Source: Siderastrea siderea
Lineage: Eukaryota; Cnidaria; Anthozoa; Scleractinia; Rhizangiidae
Length of the DNA stretch: 64,000 nucleotides
Direction of reading: 5' to 3'
Assembly (NCBI GenBank): GCA_964030785.1
Contig: OZ034969.1
Coordinates: forward strand, 43,620,201-43,684,200
Positions within the stretch are counted from its first letter, which is position 1, and the number at the start of each line of letters is the position of its first letter. Below, piece after piece: positions 48,709 through 58,405 of the stretch. A program made the translations under genes and the position numbers. Under the pieces are notes generated by a model, which saw nothing but the letters and a program-made list of their open reading frames with translations, ran no database searches and was not told where the DNA came from.

Positions 48709-48915
48709 AGGTTGATTTCCACTGTTGCGTAAGTTTTACGTGGGTACGGGCGTGAATTTAACTGGTTTACGTAAACGTAAAAAGTTGAAAACTTTCAACT
48801 TTTTACATTTACGTAAGCCGTTCATACATCGTCTCTAATTTTATTTACGCACGTAAAGCCAGTTAAATTCACGCCCGTACGCACGTAAAATTTACGTGAC
48901 AGTGGAAATCAACCT
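48709..48915. mobile_element. 207-bp MITE with TTA duplication
   Basis: Starts AGGTTGATTTCCACTG, ends CAGTGGAAATCAACCT, flanked by TTA (48706-48708, 48916-48918). Nearly palindromic overall: TTTAACTGG/CCAGTTAAA and central AAAGTTGAAAACTTTCAAC. Inserted 48 bp beyond copy B. Confidence 0.8.
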
Positions 48916-49396
48916 TTACTCTTTATTGGTTGAGGACTCTGGCTACGAGTGGTCGACAACGGCTGACCGAGGAGCCCGTGGACTCTAAATCCTGAGCCAG
49001 GGATGGTGAAATCCCGAATATTATTCGGTGTCCACAAGTTTATTATTTAAACGGTAAAAATTTTCACACGCCAAGGTGGTTATCTCGGCTACACGCCAAC
49101 GTACAATATCGTTAATATAAGGTAAGCTTAGACCCTCCTACACCGCGCTGGCTTGGACTTACGCCGCTTTACGCCAAAGACCACGATCGTACGGCAGTAC
49201 GCCGAGCGATTTGGAAACCCACGCCGAAGATCTTCCGGGAAACGTTCGCAAAATGCAGCCCGGTCGAAGGGCTCAGGTAATGAAAAATGCTCATTTGTGG
49301 GAGGAGCGCTGCGTGACGACACTAAAAACAGCTGCGAGGGAGACTATTTTTTAATTTTTTATTTTTATAATTATTTTTTACTTTTTATTTTTTTTA
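48916..49396. other. host spacer, no supported gene
   Basis: Includes ACGCC-rich sequence at 49070-49215 and a T-rich tract at 49345-49396; no gene or clear element end seen. Confidence 0.35.
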
Positions 49397-49471
49397 ATTT
49401 TTTATTTTTTATGAATATCCAGTGAGCAGCACAAGACTAGGACAACTTGAGTTGATTTATTGATCCTACGC

Positions 49472-49500
49472 GTTTCGTTTGTTACTACAAACTTCGTCAG
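49472..49500 (-). ncRNA. candidate hammerhead-ribozyme core, left arm
   Basis: Mirror copy of the right-arm core on the opposite strand, from the palindrome symmetry. Confidence 0.4.
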
Positions 49501-49864
49501 GGATATGTTACAACTACGGATCTTTACAAGTTAGGCTTCTATTTATATAAAAACCACTAAAGCGAGGTAGACACAATTATCTCACGAAAAATTCCCGGAA
49601 GGGCGAGGTGTATCGGGAAATTCGTAAAGACCATACAGGTGATAAGATATTTAAGATATTTAATTTTCGGGGGTGGATAAACGTTTATCCACCCCCGAAA
49701 ATTAAATATCTTAAATATCTTATCACCTGTATGGTCTTTACGAATTTCCCGATACACCTCGCCCTTCCGGGAATTTTTCGTGAGATAATTGTGTCTATCT
49801 CGCTTTAGTGGTTTTTATATAAATAGAAGCCTAACTTGTAAAGATCCGTAGTTGTAACATATCC

Positions 49865-49893
49865 CTGACGAAGTTTGTAGTAACAAACGAAAC
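49865..49893 (+). ncRNA. candidate hammerhead-ribozyme core, right arm
   Basis: CTGACGA, then a stem-loop GTTTGT-AGTA-ACAAAC, then GAAAC: the conserved CUGANGA / stem II / GAAA arrangement. Stem III and the cleavage triplet were not resolved. Similar ribozymes occur in Penelope-like and other retroelements. Confidence 0.4.
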
Positions 49894-49968
49894 GCGTAGG
49901 ATCAATAAATCAACTCAAGTTGTCCTAGTCTTGTGCTGCTCACTGGATATTCATAAAAAATAAAAAAT

Positions 49969-52460
49969 GTAACAAACGAAACAAATAAAACCAGTAAACC
50001 TTGACTTGTCTTCATGTTGTGAAAAGACTGTAGGACATTATTGCATTGTATTTTCAGAAGGTAGTATAAAAATATTGTTTTAGACTTAATTAACTTTATT
50101 TGCTTCAAAAAGATATTTCTTGATAGTTCACAAATATTTCAAGATTTCTAGACTTCTCAGAATACTTTTCAAAAGAATTCAGCAACCAAAAAATAATAGA
50201 AAATTGTTCAAGACATACGAATTACTAAATTTACTCCTGGCCTATCTTGGTTGATAGGAAACAAGTTTAATTATTTCAAGCATGTCAACTTGGCTAACTT
50301 AAAATGAGCCGATGAAAATTAGAGAGAACAATGGTTCAGAAACGTTGAAAACGCAGGATAAACTAATTACACAAAATTTGTATAAACAAATGCCACTTTT
50401 ACAAGATGATATGTAATTATCTTCCTGATTCTTCCTGGTTCTATCTTCCGTATGCAACAGGTGTATTTTCAAGACAACCAAATTTCCACGAATATTCGCC
50501 CCTTTTTTGGAATCTTTTCAAATGAATTGCCTGTAAAACCTACCCCTAATGCAGCTAAATACCTTTCTTTTACAACCCTAAAACAACAAATTAAACCCTT
50601 GTCCACCTTGATTAATATCTTGATTGAACCTGAGAATGGTGAAAATTTAACACTCAAATGAAAGCCACTGAGCAGTGTTTTTTGTTGTGAAATCCGCTCT
50701 TCATTTTCCTCCTTGAATGTTTTTAATTGCAAGATGTACACTTTGCTTTGAAGTGTGAACCTTACCTACAGAGAGCAATTTCTGAAGCTTTATACTAGCG
50801 ATGTGATCTGTCAAAAAGCACAATTACAACACTAATCGAACGCGTTGATTTGTGAACAACTGACGCATTAACTTCGTTGAGCCGTGTTTCGAGTGCTAAA
50901 TATATGGCATGAGTTAAACGTTTCTGGACACGACCGTAATCTTTCACAGTAGTTTTTCAGGATTTGCGTGTTTTCATGCTTAAGATAACAAGATTTATCA
51001 TATTTATCCGCCTGTACGGTTTTTAGCAACTGTTCTGTTTCCCGTTTTCTGATTGGTTGAATAAGCCCTTGAAAGGTAGAGATCACATGACTTAAACCTC
51101 CACCTGCTCTACGACTTTAAAGAATGGAAAAAGTAAAAGGACATTCCATGCGTGTCAAAAAATTGGAACTGACTACAGAGAATTTGAGTGGTGCCTGGGA
51201 AGTGTAAAACAAATCAAGCTTATTTCTAAGCCCTTTCAAAACGAGGAATCGTAGTGTTAACTTTGCGCTCATATTTGTTTTCGATCCACAGATAATAAAG
51301 TTTTCGCATTATGCAATATAGAAGACAGACTCATGACGTCATTATGTGAACGATGTGTGGAAACAAGTCGCAAAAACTAAGGGAGAACATCCCCGGAAGT
51401 AATAGTTTTCTTTAATAAACATAAGGGCTTACCCCCTGGATAATGGACAAACTCTTCTGTCTGGAAAACTAGGGATTAGATTTCTGCTAATAAGAATAAT
51501 TGAAAGGAGTAATAAAATTTAGAAATTGGAAATAGCAATCCAAGTACACAAAAAAAGAAAGAAAAACCTATTGACTTGTTAAAAAGCGCTAGAGGATAAA
51601 TGCTACTAAAAACTGCGGGAGAATTTTGTGTTTATATAATTAGAATAAAGGCTTGTATACATAAAATCTTTCTTTAGATTTGATGAAATTAATTTTTAAA
51701 AAGATCTCTCGATAGCTTGCGTGCATACATTTCACGAAGTTTTAGAATTTTTTTAGTTGTCTTAACACAAATTTTCACAACTTTTGTTCCTGAAAAGTAC
51801 CCAGTAGTCTTAAAATTGATAACCATTGCTGTTACAACTTCTGGCACTTCCACATCTTGCTACAAAATGTCTCGTTGTGAAAATATACACATTTATTTCG
51901 GTTAAGAATAGAAAACGTAAAATCACTGTACTTATGATATTAACTGATGCCTCTTCCACGAATAATCACCAGTTGTCGCATTTTCGTCGTAAGTCTGGGC
52001 GAAAGTTTGTAATTTTGCCCGTGTCATTGTTATGTGCATTCCTGGACATATCTCAAACTCCTGGCACCAAACGGTGGACGCGTATCATACAAAAATGTGT
52101 CGATGTTGTCTCCAGCAAAACGCCATTTGGAGCCGGTTGCTTGATAATTTGCTGGATGAACGGGTACGGAAAGGTAAATATGCTTAAGATCCATTTTTGC
52201 CTGTAGTTAGTTAGGTCTTAGCAATTTAATCGCGTCCTCGAGCTTCTGGAACTTGAAAGAGTGAGTAGTGGTGTAATCGTTGACCATTGCCCATGTGGTC
52301 GAGAGCAATCGTCAATTAGATCATATTTTGGTTTAATTAACGCGCTAACAACTGTAGGCTTAATAGCAGTAGTAGCAGAATTGCCCTGTATGATTTGTTC
52401 GGGGACAGCTTCCTCTTAAGCCTTGGTGGAGGGATTGGTAGCCGATCATATCTCACTCAC
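49969..52460. other. host spacer, no supported gene
   Basis: AT-rich; short frames have no recognisable content. Nothing else supported. Confidence 0.4.
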
Positions 52461-52464
52461 TTAC

Positions 52465-52760
52465 CTAACCCTCTTCGTGTCCTTGGGCACATAAGGCCAT
52501 GATCAGAGCCCGCCACTGTTGCCTGTCTTTTGCTTTCTTACTCAGGACTCCCCAGCTGATTCCGTACACCCCCCATCTCCTTTTCTTCAGTCCGTCGCCA
52601 GGTTTCTCTCGGTCTTCCTCTTGCTCTTTTCCCAGGTGGAGTCCAATGCATGGCGACTCTGGGGATGGCAAATGGTTCCACCCTCAGGACATGACCGATC
52701 CAGCGCCACCGTCTCTTCTTCACCTCAGAACACATATTGTTTGTTGAAGTTGTCCGGTGT
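52465..52760 (-). mobile_element. 3' end of a non-LTR retrotransposon ORF2, frameshifted
   Basis: Minus-strand translation shows KKRRWRWIGHVLRVEP, then a HWTPPGKRARGRPRETWRRT segment and, in a second frame, KAKDRQQWRALIMALCAQGHEEG before the stop. This is the C-terminal signature of RTE/L2-like reverse transcriptase proteins. A frame change near 52570 and the lack of the RT domain mark it as a dead fragment. Confidence 0.8.
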
Positions 52761-52946
52761 AGTTCGGCATTCGAGATAGTGATAGGCCAGAAAATGTTCA
52801 GAATTCGGCGTGCAGCGATTCTGGAATGTGTCGAGTTTGCAGCCGATGGCTTTCGTGAACTTCTATGACTCACACCCCATTCTCGTTCCCAGAGCCTACG
52901 ATCTGTTCGGCCAGCGGTGGGATCGTGGGGCTCTGGTATCAGCCAT

Positions 52947-52979
52947 TACCGGATGTCGTGAAATTCACGACATCCGGTA
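52947..52979. repeat. 33-bp perfect-stem hairpin
   Basis: TACCGGATGTCGTGAA pairs with TTCACGACATCCGGTA around a single central base. No T-run follows, so a terminator role is not indicated. Confidence 0.6.
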
Positions 52980-53437
52980 GCGCATGTCTAATTCGTTAAG
53001 GTGCTATTGCGCCTGCTCTATTCTCGTTCGTGGAGCTCTGGGAGCCCTGGGAGCTCTGGGCATGACAATTCTGACAACAACTGAGAAATTTTGAATTCCT
53101 ATCGATCGAGTCGTGGTGTTTTCTGGATCGAGTAAAAGCTGTTCGGGACCCTCAAAATCTCCTGCAATTAGCGGAAACCCTGGAGCTTTAAAAGGAATAA
53201 ACTTAAGAAGCTGCCTTTCGTGCCGTAGTTGTTCAGAAGAACGATTTTCCCTGCATTCTGCTCACGGGTTTTGGATTTGTATCTTGCCTGATTAAAGGTA
53301 TAATATTATTGCATTTGCGTTATACTGAATTCTACAGTTATTTTATTACATTCGTCTGGCTTCTGTTGTGTGAGAATGTCAACTGTATACTTATTGTTTC
53401 GCCACTAAAGCTATACTGTATTACGTTTTACCCCATC

Positions 53438-53800
53438 AGTAGTAAGGGACGCTCAGATAGCACTCGTTCTGGCTTCTGATTGGTTGTTGGGTTGCCCTAG
53501 TAACAGCAGTCGGAAACCGCTGACCAGTGGAAAAAAGGATCGCAGGCTCATGCAACCGGAAGTCACGTGTTTTTGAGATGGGAAACCGCTGACCAGTGGA
53601 AAAAAGGATCGCAGGCTCATGCAACCGGAAGTCACGTGTTTTGAGATGAGAAACCGCTGAGCAATGTGAAAAAAGGATCGTGGGCTCAAGGTGGGTTAAA
53701 ACCGCGGAGAAAACGCGGGCTCAAAGTCCAAAGTCCAATTTTTGGAACGGGGGTAACCCTTGGAGTGAAAACAACACAAAATGAATAAATCACGTTTTAT
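53438..53800. repeat. left terminal inverted repeat of copy C
   Basis: Contains CTTCTGATTGG, three subrepeats with GAAACCGCTGACCAGTGG and GGAAGTCACGTG, then GGGTTAAAACCGCGG and AATGAATAAATCACGTTTTATT, matching the inner right end of B. The CRE site of A and B is replaced by TTGCCCTAGTAACAGC-like sequence here. Confidence 0.8.
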
Positions 53801-53879
53801 TGGTTTGTTTACAATAACTGAGAAAAATGGTTTTTTTCCTGAGTGTTCCTTAATGTTCAATAGAGGTTCGACGATCTTG

Positions 53880-54170
53880 TTTGGGCTTTCACTGGTAGCC
53901 ATAGGGGTAGGTGTTGAAGGTGCGGGGATCGATGACTCTTTTGTCATACACCAAGCGATACCATTTGTGTTGGGGTTGAGTGAGCAAGGTGTAGTTTTTC
54001 GGTTCCCGGACAATGTGGTGACTTTTGGTGACTTGGATTTCCCGTGGTTTGGGAAGGGGTCGGTAGCTAAACTGTAGTTTTTCGGTTCCCGGACAATGTG
54101 GTGACTTTTGGTGACTTGGATTTCCCGTGGTTTGGGAAGGGGTTTCTGGATTTCATCTTGGACGGCATGA
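53880..54170 (-). pseudogene. PolB C-terminal remnant with an internal duplication
   Basis: Minus-strand frames show KSHHIVREPKNY, YDKRVIDPRTFNTYPYG and a match to the last ~75 residues of the copy A polymerase. A ~66-bp segment (GTAGTTTTTCGGTTCCCGGA start) is present twice, at ~53991 and ~54075. Upstream of it the sequence changes directly to terminal-repeat-like DNA (GGGAAACCGCTGGCGAGTG, ~54190), so the catalytic part is gone. Confidence 0.7.
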
Positions 54171-54299
54171 CGTCGTAATGCAACTGGAATGGGAAACCGC
54201 TGGCGAGTGTGAAAAAAAGGATCGCGGGCTCAAGGTGGGTTAAAACAGAAGGTATTGGAATCATCAACTTCTTAAGGAGGACTCTCATACTCTGCTTGA

Positions 54300-54565
54300 T
54301 TTGATAATAAGAGTGTTTGTATTAGTTCCTTTTTGATAATATGAGTTCCTATTTAATAATATAAGTTCCTTTTTGATAATATGAGTGTTCCTTTATGATG
54401 AGTTCCTTTTGATAATACGAGTGTTCCTTTTGATGAGTTCCTATTTAATAATATAAGTTCCTTTTTGATAATACGAGTGTTCCTTTTGATGAGTTCCTAT
54501 TTAATAATATAAGTTCCTTTTTGATAATATGAGTGTTCCTTTTTGATGAGTTCCTTTTGATGAGT
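54300..54565. repeat. minisatellite with core GATAATATGAGTGTTCC
   Basis: Tandem units of GAGTTCCTATTTAATAATATA and AGTTCCTTTTTGATAATA; core GAGTGTTCCTTTT is the reverse of the array at 13289-13535. Confidence 0.8.
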
Positions 54566-54569
54566 TCCA

Positions 54570-54910
54570 GACCAACAGCCGAAACAGAGAACCATTCACC
54601 AGTGAGTTCATCTGATCATGGCCTCTCAGTCAGAAGAAGAAGAAAGCCGAAGCGGGGCCCAGTGGCCTTAGCCACCACGAGTCGCTCCAATTGTTAGGCC
54701 TGGAGATGTCCGATTCAGAGCCAAAAGAGACGACGAGGGATTGGGGGAGGAGGAGATCCAAGCAAGCAAGAATGTCAAGTAAACATCAATGGCTTGGATT
54801 GAGCCATCAGACCAAAGGATCAACCAGAGCCATCAGACCAAAGGATCAACCACTTGTTGGGTTTCTGGACTGGATCATCGATGAGTGTGAAAACATGAAA
54901 TGGGACGGTG
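54570..54910. other. relics of PolB and RING gene 5' ends
   Basis: On the plus strand GAGTTCATCTGATCATGGCC (54603-54622) equals the 5' leader and start of the copy B polymerase and leads into a frame that stops after 17 codons. On the minus strand below 54910 sequence like ATGATCCAGTCCAGAAACCC resembles the first codons of the RING gene. Both genes are deleted beyond these tags. Confidence 0.55.
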
Positions 54911-55133
54911 GTTTTTATAGAGAAAGAAGGGGATCACGTGGGAGGGAAGGGGCCAATGAGAGAAAGTCCCCATCATGCTTTGGGAGGGGAAGAGGTGGGG
55001 GGACCCCCCTCCCCCCTCCTTAGATAGACCATGGTGCATTGCGCGGATTGGGGTATATAAGTCAAGCGAGGCCACAGGACGTCACTCTTAGCTTTGAGCC
55101 GGTCTATGTTGACTTTTGTCAGTTGGTGCGAAA
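54911..55133. promoter_or_regulatory. divergent promoter with G/C hairpin tract
   Basis: Minus TATA (CTCTATAAAAACCACC, ~54908-54923), plus TATA (GGGTATATAAGTC, ~55051-55063) about 75 nt before the helical gene; the 24-bp G/C tract at 54995-55018 is identical to those in copy B. CCAAT (54952) and CACGTG (54937) boxes are present. Confidence 0.7.
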
Positions 55134-55670
55134 ATGTCGGAAACGAGAACGCCCTTGGGCTCGCTAGCCAGCTGTGTGAATGAGAAGGGAGAAGAGGAGT
55201 TGACAAGGAGAGCGGGACGCGAGTTCACACCCATGGATCGCCATACGATTCGTATGCATGAACAGCGAGAGCAAGCGTGGCGCCCTCTTAACCGTTACCG
55301 TGTGGCTTCATTCATTCGGTTGTTCATCCTGTGCTTGGTGGAGTTCGAGAATGGTCACCGCGTTGGACGAGTACACCCAGCAGTGGAGAAGATGCTGAAG
55401 AAGACCCTGGCCAAGCGGATTATTCCTTTTATTTGTAGACGCTTGGTGTACACGATGGACGAGTCGACGTGGATGATCAGTTTGTCTGAGTTTAAGGAAC
55501 TCAATGATTACCTGCTGAATCACCTGCCACGGGTGCATGGGGGAGAACGATGGCAGGAGATTGCCTATTTTTTTAAAGAAGTGGAGCAGCAGCGAAAAGA
55601 GGAGAAGAAATGGTTGGAGGACATGGAGAGGGAGGCAGTGAAGACAGTGAATCGGGTGTTAGAACAATGA
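55134..55670 (+). CDS. helical 178-aa protein, unknown function
   Basis: From MSETRTPLGSLASCVN; upstream Met at 55116 is possible but is not shared with B. Helix-rich: QREQAWRPLNRYRVASFIRL, VEKMLKKTLAKRIIPFICRR, FKELNDYLLNHLPRVHGGER and a charged coiled coil (EVEQQRKEEKKWLEDME). No domain recognised. Intact here, frameshifted in B. Early-type position near the terminus, TATA promoter, opposite to SLOG. Confidence 0.65.
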   Translation: MSETRTPLGSLASCVNEKGEEELTRRAGREFTPMDRHTIRMHEQREQAWRPLNRYRVASFIRLFILCLVEFENGHRVGRVHPAVEKMLKKTLAKRIIPFICRRLVYTMDESTWMISLSEFKELNDYLLNHLPRVHGGERWQEIAYFFKEVEQQRKEEKKWLEDMEREAVKTVNRVLEQ

Positions 55671-56003
55671 ACATTTTTTAATTCCTGTTGAGTATTGTGA
55701 GTCAAGACGCATGTGAGTCAAGAGACATTTATTTATGATCCACGTGCAAAACCAGTGATGTCAGTTTTTTAAAATTTTAATTAAAAAGAAGAGTTGATGT
55801 TACAAAGGGTGGTCTGTGTTCTTTGCCACGCTGGGTGGGGCGCTCCTATTGACAATTGAAAAAAGCTATCTACAGTTTGAAAAAATAAAAAATAAAAAGA
55901 AAGCTATGTACAATTGGAAAAAAATAAAAACTAAAAACTAAAAGAAAAGCTATGTACAGATTGAAAAATAAAAAAACTAAAAAAAAAAAATGACTATGTA
56001 CAA
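55671..56003. repeat. AT-rich convergent 3' region with repeats
   Basis: Units of AAAAAGCTATGTACAATTGG and AAAATAAAAACTAAAAA, the reverse-strand counterpart of 46284-46570. Contains AATAAA-type signals for both convergent genes. Confidence 0.6.
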
Positions 56004-56699
56004 TTACAAATGAAAGTCTTCCAGTTCCATACGTAATTGATCAATGTTCTCGGGTAGACAGAAGGTGCGGTTGAACAAGGCTTGAATTTCGGCTCGGGTT
56101 TTCGCGTCCACATCCCGGGATCCCACAATAGCACTGCTTTGATGAAGGGTGGGCTTTTTAGGTCCCCAAGGGACAAATTGACTGGCAGTGACCAGGGTGG
56201 CGGCATTCTCATTGACTTGGTAGTAATGGTCCGAGCGGTACCATGATTGACTGGGTATGTCAAACAGGTAGACGGGTTTGCCTTGATCCATAGCCAATTG
56301 CACAGTCCAACCAGTGCCTCCTTTCACGCGTTTATGATCCGGTTCCAAGATGCCAAAGGCATAGATGGTATGGGCTTTTTTGGCAATTTGATAATTGCGT
56401 TGCAGCAATTGCAGGGTGTAAAAATGACTGGGCATTTGTTTGCCTAGTTTCTCCGCCGCCTGGTGAAGATGGGGGTTGGCCAGCATCAGGACTTCCACCG
56501 TAGAAGGGGTGATGAAAGTGGCTCGTGGATGGTTCGGGGGGACCAGGACTTCTAGCTGCATCCCAAATTGTTTAGCCAGTTCTTCCACGAGGGCATCCGT
56601 ACCTTTGGCTCCCCCGGTGTAGACCACATGGCCATGGCCAATTTGGAGTTCCAAGGCATCCACATCGTGTTCTCCAATCATGTCGATGTTGGGGGGCAT
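56004..56699 (-). CDS. SLOG-fold (DprA/LOG/YspA-like) protein
   Basis: 231 aa, intact and close to the B copy (GQKGT-type turn VVYTGGAKGTDALVEELAKQ; GGTGWTVQLAMDQGKPVYLFD; C-terminal VGSRDVDAKTRAEIQALFN). Two intact versions plus a third nearly open one indicate selection on the protein while the elements were active. The start overlaps the 76-aa gene by 22 nt. Confidence 0.65.
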   Translation of the reverse strand: MPPNIDMIGEHDVDALELQIGHGHVVYTGGAKGTDALVEELAKQFGMQLEVLVPPNHPRATFITPSTVEVLMLANPHLHQAAEKLGKQMPSHFYTLQLLQRNYQIAKKAHTIYAFGILEPDHKRVKGGTGWTVQLAMDQGKPVYLFDIPSQSWYRSDHYYQVNENAATLVTASQFVPWGPKKPTLHQSSAIVGSRDVDAKTRAEIQALFNRTFCLPENIDQLRMELEDFHL

Positions 56700-56902
56700 T
56701 CAAATACGTAGCCGGTGTCTGGGCCTACAATAGCTAGAATCTCCGTGGGAGTCAACCCTAAGGCCAAACCGAAATCAATGACGTGGTGCTGTCGGCACTG
56801 TTGGAACGTGAATCCCGCTGCTAGACCTCGTTTGACCCGTTCAGCCAAATAGTCTTCGGTGGAAGCAAAGTTGTCTCGGTTGAGATCTTGGTAGTAGTCC
56901 AT
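56678..56902 (-). CDS. 74-aa conserved protein overlapping SLOG, unknown
   Basis: MDYYQDLNRDNFASTEDYLA, RGLAAGFTFQQCRQHH and LTPTEILAIVGPDTGYVF; homologue of 626-856. Lies between promoter and SLOG. Missing from B. No recognised domain. Confidence 0.55.
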   Translation of the reverse strand: MDYYQDLNRDNFASTEDYLAERVKRGLAAGFTFQQCRQHHVIDFGLALGLTPTEILAIVGPDTGYVFECPPTST

Positions 56903-57115
56903 CTACTTGGAATGACGAGTCGGAGGACCCAGGGAGCTCCTTAAATAGGGACAATGGACCAATGGGAAGACAAGAGGACCTTATTTGGAGAGGCAAAAGC
57001 TGACCAATGGGAAGATAACAAGTCCTTATATGGGTAGGATAAGCTGACCAATGACAGGCAAGGGCCCAACGTATAAAAAGGCATGGGCAGTGGGGTGAAA
57101 TCAACGTTGAGCACG
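56903..57115. promoter_or_regulatory. divergent promoter with CArG and CCAAT boxes
   Basis: CArG boxes CCTTATTTGG (56979-56988) and CCTTATATGG (57024-57033); three GACCAATGGGA/GACCAATGACA units (56957, 57002, 57046); TATA CGTATAAAAAGGC (~57069-57081) for the GRF gene; CCTTAAATAGGG (~56939) for the minus genes. Confidence 0.7.
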
Positions 57116-58006
57116 ATGTCTGTCGATCGGAAGAGAAAGCCAAGCGTACACCCTGCGGGGAAGAAGAAAAAGAAGAGCATTCAACATATGACGCCCGTGG
57201 ACTGTGATCCTGTGGTGTGCGACGTGGTGGAAGACACCCGAGCTGCCGTGGAAGACATGATGAAAGAATTAAATGACATGGTGGAGCAATCACCCCCATC
57301 ACCTCAATTCACTCTGACGACCGTGTATGACAATGCGGAGGACTATGCTCAAGCGAAAGCCAACAGAGCCCTAGCTAATTCGGTGGACACTATGGTATGC
57401 CCTTGCCATAATGTGCGTTTGGAGGCCCGAGAATCTCAAAAGGGATGGAAGTATGTGAAATGTCCCATGCAACCGTGTTTGCTGTTTTGTGGTCAAGATC
57501 AAGTTCTGGAGTATATGAAAGCCGTGTATAGTCAACCTGATGTAGAAGTGTTGGACATGTGGGGTGGTTTGCAATGCTTTTGCCGTGAACCCGCCACGCT
57601 TCAACAGAGTCATTCAACTCAGAACCCCGATCGCTTGTTTCTGACTTGTTCCAAGAAAAAGTGTGGCTTCTTCCGATGGGCTGATCAACCCTTGGGTCCC
57701 AAGTACTGGACGTGGTTTCATGACAACCCTCCCAAAAAAGCCGACCAACAAGCTGAACCACCCACCCGTGATGCTCAAGGATATCCCAAGAGGGGCTATG
57801 ACATCCCTGGCCCGCCAGTCCAAAGCAAAGAGGATCGACCCTTGACAGAGTATGAGAAACAATTGTTACGAGAAATTCAAGAGCTCAAGAACCGTCACGA
57901 AATGATGGTGGCCCCAGCTCCACCACCCCCTAAGTACAGTGACAGTGTGGAGAACTGGCAGAAAGGTCTAGAGACCATCAGCTGTGGTCGTCTAGGTCTC
58001 TTTTAA
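57116..58006 (+). CDS. tandem GRF zinc-finger protein
   Basis: 296 aa, intact. Basic head (RKRKPSVHPAGKKKKK), an acidic helix (~30-57), degenerate first finger with Cys95, Cys97, Cys116, Cys121, second canonical GRF finger with Cys154, Cys156, Cys178, Cys183 and FFRWAD at 185-190, then Pro-rich linker, coiled coil (EKQLLREIQELKNRHEMM) and YSDSVENWQKGLE. GRF fingers bind single-stranded DNA in repair and topoisomerase proteins. First gene rightward from the CArG promoter, so probably expressed early. Confidence 0.78.
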   Translation: MSVDRKRKPSVHPAGKKKKKSIQHMTPVDCDPVVCDVVEDTRAAVEDMMKELNDMVEQSPPSPQFTLTTVYDNAEDYAQAKANRALANSVDTMVCPCHNVRLEARESQKGWKYVKCPMQPCLLFCGQDQVLEYMKAVYSQPDVEVLDMWGGLQCFCREPATLQQSHSTQNPDRLFLTCSKKKCGFFRWADQPLGPKYWTWFHDNPPKKADQQAEPPTRDAQGYPKRGYDIPGPPVQSKEDRPLTEYEKQLLREIQELKNRHEMMVAPAPPPPKYSDSVENWQKGLETISCGRLGLF

Positions 58007-58042
58007 ATGAGAGAACGAATAAAATGTTTTATCAATGTCACC

Positions 58043-58405
58043 ATGGAGTCTGTGTGTGATGCGTGGGAGTCTATCTTGTCCCTGGGGCATTGGCAATGTC
58101 ATCAAACCCTTTGTCAAGTCTTATATGATCATCAACCCGGGTCCCAAATCCCCATACCCCCATGTCCCGAGGACACGCATCCTCTCCACCTCTTTGAAGA
58201 AACCCATGTCGACCGCAACCTGTATCGATGGGTCGTGTTTGTCTTATGGTTAAAAGCTCACCCAGAGGCATGGCGATGGTATCGAATCATTCAAAAGGCG
58301 CATCCCCACACGGTCCCCACCATATCGACCTTATGGGGTGAATGCCAAAAAGTATGGCCCCTCGAAAGAGAACCCAACGCTGGAGTTCGTCGTCATCATG
58401 GTTGA
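58043..58405 (+). CDS. 120-aa Polinton-associated unknown protein
   Basis: Start at MESVCDAWES with Kozak GTCACCATGG; an upstream Met directly abuts the GRF stop. Intact. WQCHQTLCQVLYDHQPG, CPEDTHPLHLFEETHVDRN and WRWYRIIQKAHPHTV conserved in all copies. It might be an integrase or replication partner from its constant position, but nothing in the sequence shows it. Confidence 0.65.
   Translation: MESVCDAWESILSLGHWQCHQTLCQVLYDHQPGSQIPIPPCPEDTHPLHLFEETHVDRNLYRWVVFVLWLKAHPEAWRWYRIIQKAHPHTVPTISTLWGECQKVWPLEREPNAGVRRHHG

Larger units (their letters stand above)
49397..49968. repeat. 572-bp near-perfect palindrome
   Basis: Arms mirror around 49682/49683 (centre GGATAAACGTTTATCC) with one mismatch noticed (GCGAGGTAG versus GCGAGATAG). 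Identical open frames on the two strands are a consequence of the symmetry, not genes. Each arm contains a hammerhead-type core (see separate entries). Confidence 0.9.

Noticed and set aside
49557..49808. Two identical 66-aa frames on opposite strands
   Set aside because: They are a mirror effect of the 572-bp palindrome; no start context or homology supports coding.
55134..55670. Helical accessory protein as a Bcl-2-like apoptosis inhibitor
   Set aside because: Length and helicity would suit, but no BH1-type NWGR-like motif is visible, so no function is claimed.
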